Shown here one piece after another: positions 61,101 through 64,000 of a stretch of DNA of 64,000 bases. Made by a program: the position numbers and the translations under genes. The notes under the pieces are model-generated. The model was not told the DNA's origin, did no database searches, and saw only the letters and a program-made list of their open reading frames with translations. Source of the stretch: Ciona savignyi (Eukaryota; Chordata; Ascidiacea; Phlebobranchia; Cionidae); the NCBI GenBank assembly GCA_000149265.1, contig CH002666.1:479013-543012 (forward strand), read 5' to 3'. Positions within the stretch are counted from its first letter, which is position 1; every line of letters begins with the position of its first letter.

Positions 61101-64000
61101 GCTTGCAACTCCCCCTCCATCTAGAAGAATGTCTCCACCATTCTCATCCAGCAAACTTAATGACTCTTCCAAGTTTAATGCTGATATGACGAAGGTAAGA
61201 AAATTTTAATCGACTATTTAAGTTTATATTTCCGAGGTTGGTTAGCCTTGATATTTTATTTCTCTAAAGTAATATGGGTGATTAGCTTAAGTTATTGTTA
61301 TAAGAGTAATTCATGATTATCGCAATGCAAATAATAGTAAACTTACACTTTAGTAGCTTTGGCTATAAAGCCTGTTACAAAGTGTTAATTAACAAACATT
61401 GCTTTTATGAAAAAATCACTTGATTTATGGATAAACGAGGTAATTTATGACAAACCATTGAAACCACTGAGTAAAGTATAAAACACTAGAGATCTATTAA
61501 TGTTTTATAACCAGGCTGCTGATGAAGTGACAGCCCAAGATGAGATCGCAACAAGCCGTCCATCGACTTTAAATATGAGTTCCAACGATGGGTTTGTTCC
61601 AAACAGGTTAGAACATATACGGCTGTACAGCATGAATTATACATTGTTAAGTGCCAATTTCGTCGATGTATATCGTAATTTGCATGTAATTAGCATGTGC
61701 ACTATAGAGACTGTAGTTCATAACCTGATGCAATGACTCCAGGCCCCACCAGACTGCATCTGCCACTTCGACCCCCCTAAAACATTCTCTTCCGTCTCTT
61801 ATTGTCTCCTCTCCGAGGTAAACAACCATTTTCCATAATTCAAATTTGTTTTACCTAGTCATGCCTTGCTTAAGTGTTTTAATTTGCATGTATAGTGTGG
61901 TGTTGTAATGTTGTCGCAACAGAGTAGTTTACATTATCGATTTATTAGCAGCACACTTGTTGTGTATGTTAAAACGAGGTTTACTTTCAGCGCATCACCT
62001 AGAAAAGGAAAAGTGGCAAAGTCAGCTGAAATCGTCGACAGAAAGGTGAAATGATTATTTATGTAAAACTAAACAGCCAAGCTAAAATTATCATACTATC
62101 TCGAAGTAATAATAGTGATTTATGTTTACTGCAGATTGCAAACTGAGAATGCAGGACTTTCCTCTCTTGTTAGTTACCAAGAACCCGCAATGACAGTTAG
62201 AATAGGATAGAATACTCTTGTTTATTCCCATGAATGGAAAAATTTCCCAAGGGGGTTAACACACGGGCAATCGTCAGATTACTTTGCCCCCATTGACAGG
62301 TTACCGAAGCTCTTGCAGTGTGTTGTATAATTGAGACTATCCTTCAATTTGTTAGAACCCATTAATCCTCTGAGTTAAGACAATGTCCAATAATTGCCTT
62401 ACCCAAGAACACAGCTGTCTAGCTAGCGACCAGTTTGGAACCTGCAACCTTTGGGTTGAAAGTAGTCGCACAAAACCATCAGACTAACCCATTGGATCAA
62501 TTGGGTGTCTATGCGATCACACGCCACTCTGCACATAAATGCAGCTGTGGATATTTTTGCTCTCTTTTACACTTAACACAGTCACTTGCACTACAATATA
62601 ATGACTTTTTTCTGCAAATTCAGGATAGTTTTGTGGTGATAACAAGTGAAGCACTTTCAGAACTAACTGTGGACTCTTGCATCCAAGAAAACAATTGTGA
62701 CGTAATACCGGCCACAGAAAAGGTTGGTACGATTATGTTATACAGTCTTTGTGCTATGTCAACCTGTCAACTGGTTACGTATTCCAACTGCTATCTCTCT
62801 GTAATTTAAATCACTTTATTTGTACTGTATTTTCTATCATTTAGAATTTCTATCATTCAAATGTCATTTTTCATCACTATGATTTAGAACTATCTTTCTA
62901 ATATCAATGAATTTTTATCAAAATACTTGTTCTGTATTGGAATTTATCAACCTATCCACCATTCCGAGATACAGAGTTATGAAAGAAAAAGTGGAATTTA
63001 TTTTTTTGACTAATTTGAACTTGTCACAGGAATCAAATAATCCAACTCACCCACTTCTGCCCACGAAATCTCAGATTCCAATTGATGATGAAGTTGATCT
63101 AGAAGACGATGAAGCGTTTGTGGATGTCAGCTGTTGTAATGTGGAGCCAGGTACTTTGTATTTATTATTTGTTATTTAATTATGTAAGTTAAATGAACAC
63201 TGCATCCGACCGGTTAGTCTGGTGGTTTAGTGCGACACCTTTCAACCGAAAGGTTCGAAACTGGTCACTAGCTAGCCGGTTGTGTCCTTCTGCAAGGCAC
63301 TTAACAGATGTTGCCTGAACCCAGCGAATTAATAGGGTTCTACCAAATTAAAGTTACTTTGTAAATCATACATAACACACTGCAATGGCTTCGACAAACC
63401 GATGGTGGGCGCAAGATGATCTGACGATTGCCCGGGGGTTTAACCCCCCCCGTGGTTTCTTTTCCTCGGGGATAAACATGAATATCCTATCCTATCCTAT
63501 CCTGCATGTTACTTAATTAGAAAGGAATATAATATTTGTGTGTTATACCTGTGAGAGGGTATCACTTAGGCAATCATTAGATTATCTTGTGAATACCTAA
63601 GGAAACGTTCTCACAGGGGAAATAGTCAGATTACCTCAGACCCAGTCAGTAACAGGTTAAAGAAGCTATTGCAGTGTGTTGTATGTAATTGAGGCGTATT
63701 GTGTAGTTATGTTTTCGTCTTCAAAACTACATTATTAAAAAGGATATAACATGAAATCTACAGTCATCTATGTCACAATTTTCCAATGATTATAAAGCAA
63801 GAAAAAAATTCGACCGCCAGGTAGTGTTACCATTGCAAATAAATTCAGATGGTTTAACATCTAAATTAGCAAACTTTTGTTTTTCTTTACCTAAATCTTG
63901 TTGGTTAATATTTTATTGGTTGATAGATTCCGTTGCACAAGAGGGAATCACAGTGTTCACTCCTGGTTTGTTGCCGTCTGATGATGAAACCATAAAAGTA
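55103..64000 (+). CDS. TSC1: TSC1 (hamartin), N-terminal part (3' end outside window)
   Basis: Fourteen exons join in frame: 55103-55324, 55965-56117, 56421-56565, 57289-57429, 57993-58113, 58478-58551, 59087-59209, 61049-61194, 61515-61606, 61743-61817, 61991-62045, 62624-62722, 63030-63150 and 63927 to the window end. The N-terminal alpha-helical core of hamartin is clear: an opening block ending [24 protein letters not shown], then [20 protein letters not shown], and [13 protein letters not shown]. Exon 8 carries the [19 protein letters not shown] block, matching the Ser/Pro-rich middle of TSC1. The remaining exons code low-complexity Ser/Thr/Asp-rich linker. The coiled coil expected further on is outside. 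Known role: with TSC2 and TBC1D7 forms the complex that restrains Rheb and mTORC1. Exon 6 uses a GTTTGT donor, as EZH2 exon 5 does. Introns hold eight SINE 1 copies or pieces. Confidence 0.9.
55333..55640. repeat. Tandem duplication in TSC1 intron 1
   Basis: About 150 bp containing ACTATAGTAGTTTATTTTAA, CATTTTAAGCTGCAAT and GTACATGATCTGTACTCTTA occurs twice (from 55349 and from 55487), with a third, weaker partial copy to about 55640. Confidence 0.88.
55712..55866 (+). mobile_element. AAACT-tailed 3' end, degenerate, in TSC1 intron 1
   Basis: AGACGTGTTCCAACGACTGT, TTTTGCCGTTTTTTCCCG and an AAAAATAAACTACTTAACT end match the second SINE 3' end. Confidence 0.65.
56847..57139 (-). mobile_element. 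SINE family 1 copy in TSC1 intron 3
   Basis: Near full length and antisense; an internal partial duplication of the GTTCTATTTTGGTAGAACC block is visible near 56995-57020. Confidence 0.88.
58190..58466 (-). mobile_element. SINE family 1 copy in TSC1 intron 5
   Basis: Antisense, head ending CCACCAGACTAACAG only 11 bases before the exon 6 acceptor, so the branch point and pyrimidine tract of exon 6 must be partly SINE-derived. Confidence 0.88.
58918..59053 (-). mobile_element. SINE family 1 head fragment in TSC1 intron 6
   Basis: Antisense head half (CAAGGACACAACCGACTAGC) ending 33 bases before exon 7. A palindromic AACGACATAATCC-like segment precedes it. Confidence 0.85.
59612..59790 (+). mobile_element. 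SINE family 1 copy in TSC1 intron 7, head missing
   Basis: Sense orientation: GCCGGTTGTGTTTTTGGACA through CACGAGATAAATCAT. Start of the tRNA-like region lost. Confidence 0.85.
60612..60906 (-). mobile_element. SINE family 1 copy in TSC1 intron 7
   Basis: Full length and one of the least diverged copies: GGATAGGATAGGATATTTTA tail, complete core and head, antisense. Confidence 0.92.
62198..62493 (-). mobile_element. SINE family 1 copy in TSC1 intron 11
   Basis: Full length, antisense, more diverged (TTATTCCCATGAATGG). Confidence 0.9.
63206..63506 (+). mobile_element. SINE family 1 copy in TSC1 intron 13
   Basis: Full length, sense; head ACCGGTTAGTCTGGTGGTTT, box B GGTTCGAAACT, tail with four TATCC units. 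Confidence 0.93.
63580..63700 (-). mobile_element. SINE family 1 fragment in TSC1 intron 13
   Basis: Only the middle block is left (AGCTATTGCAGTGTGTTGTA and a GATTACCTCAGACCCA relative). Confidence 0.55.

Noticed and set aside
63206..63300. tRNA gene (box A and B like motifs)
   Set aside because: The same block is repeated many times with a common core and tail, and no cloverleaf with acceptor stem can be formed; it is a SINE head.

Overview
The window is animal nuclear DNA: AT-rich, with compact intron-exon genes, GT-AG splice sites and no bacterial-type organisation. The gene set, small introns of roughly 50-2000 bp and a dense load of short repeats fit an invertebrate chordate. A tunicate such as Ciona is my best guess; this is inference, since no sequence search was possible.

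Layout. 1-5030 (+): last nine coding exons of the HECT ubiquitin ligase TRIP12, through the catalytic cysteine and stop. 6120-7788 (+): complete five-exon p24 cargo-receptor gene closest to TMED6. 7789-11100: gene-free stretch full of small transposons. 11101-23132 (+): complete 15-exon EZH2, whose reading frame I could join without a break into 740 residues. 24191-27221 (-): complete four-exon MAP-kinase phosphatase (rhodanese plus dual-specificity phosphatase). 31233-31957 (-): three-exon helix-loop-helix gene without a basic region (Id-like). 37318-38412 (+): single-exon CATIP homologue. 38877-40608 (-): CXorf65-like gene. Upstream of it on the same strand lie a cysteine-rich exon (40717-41046) and a C2H2 zinc-finger gene (42831-43541) that may be one gene. 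44401-44873 (+): broken inverted copy of the cysteine-rich exon and CXorf65 exon 1. 46694-47305 (+): second Id-like HLH gene with a clear TATA promoter and a frame problem in its first exon. 47306-53906: repeat-rich, no convincing gene. 53907-54668 (+): single-exon PIGL. 55103 to the right edge (+): first 14 coding exons of TSC1 (hamartin), cut by the window end.

The genes are unrelated housekeeping, signalling and developmental genes; I see no shared pathway. The most notable feature is how mobile elements have reshaped splice sites. In EZH2 two different elements inserted at 3' splice sites and their target-site duplications copied the acceptor (exons 12 and 15). A third acceptor (exon 4) lies exactly at the end of a hAT-like element.

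Repeat families seen: a tRNA-derived SINE with a (TATCC)n tail (about 19 copies, mostly antisense inside introns); the same SINE core joined to a second 3' end with an AAACT-type tail; a second tRNA-derived SINE; a MITE family with 9-10 bp target duplications (five copies, two kinds of terminal repeat); a piggyBac-like TTAA element inserted in a SINE; two fold-back elements made of minisatellite arms; and a 20-bp minisatellite in a TRIP12 intron. I found no rRNA, tRNA gene or CRISPR array.
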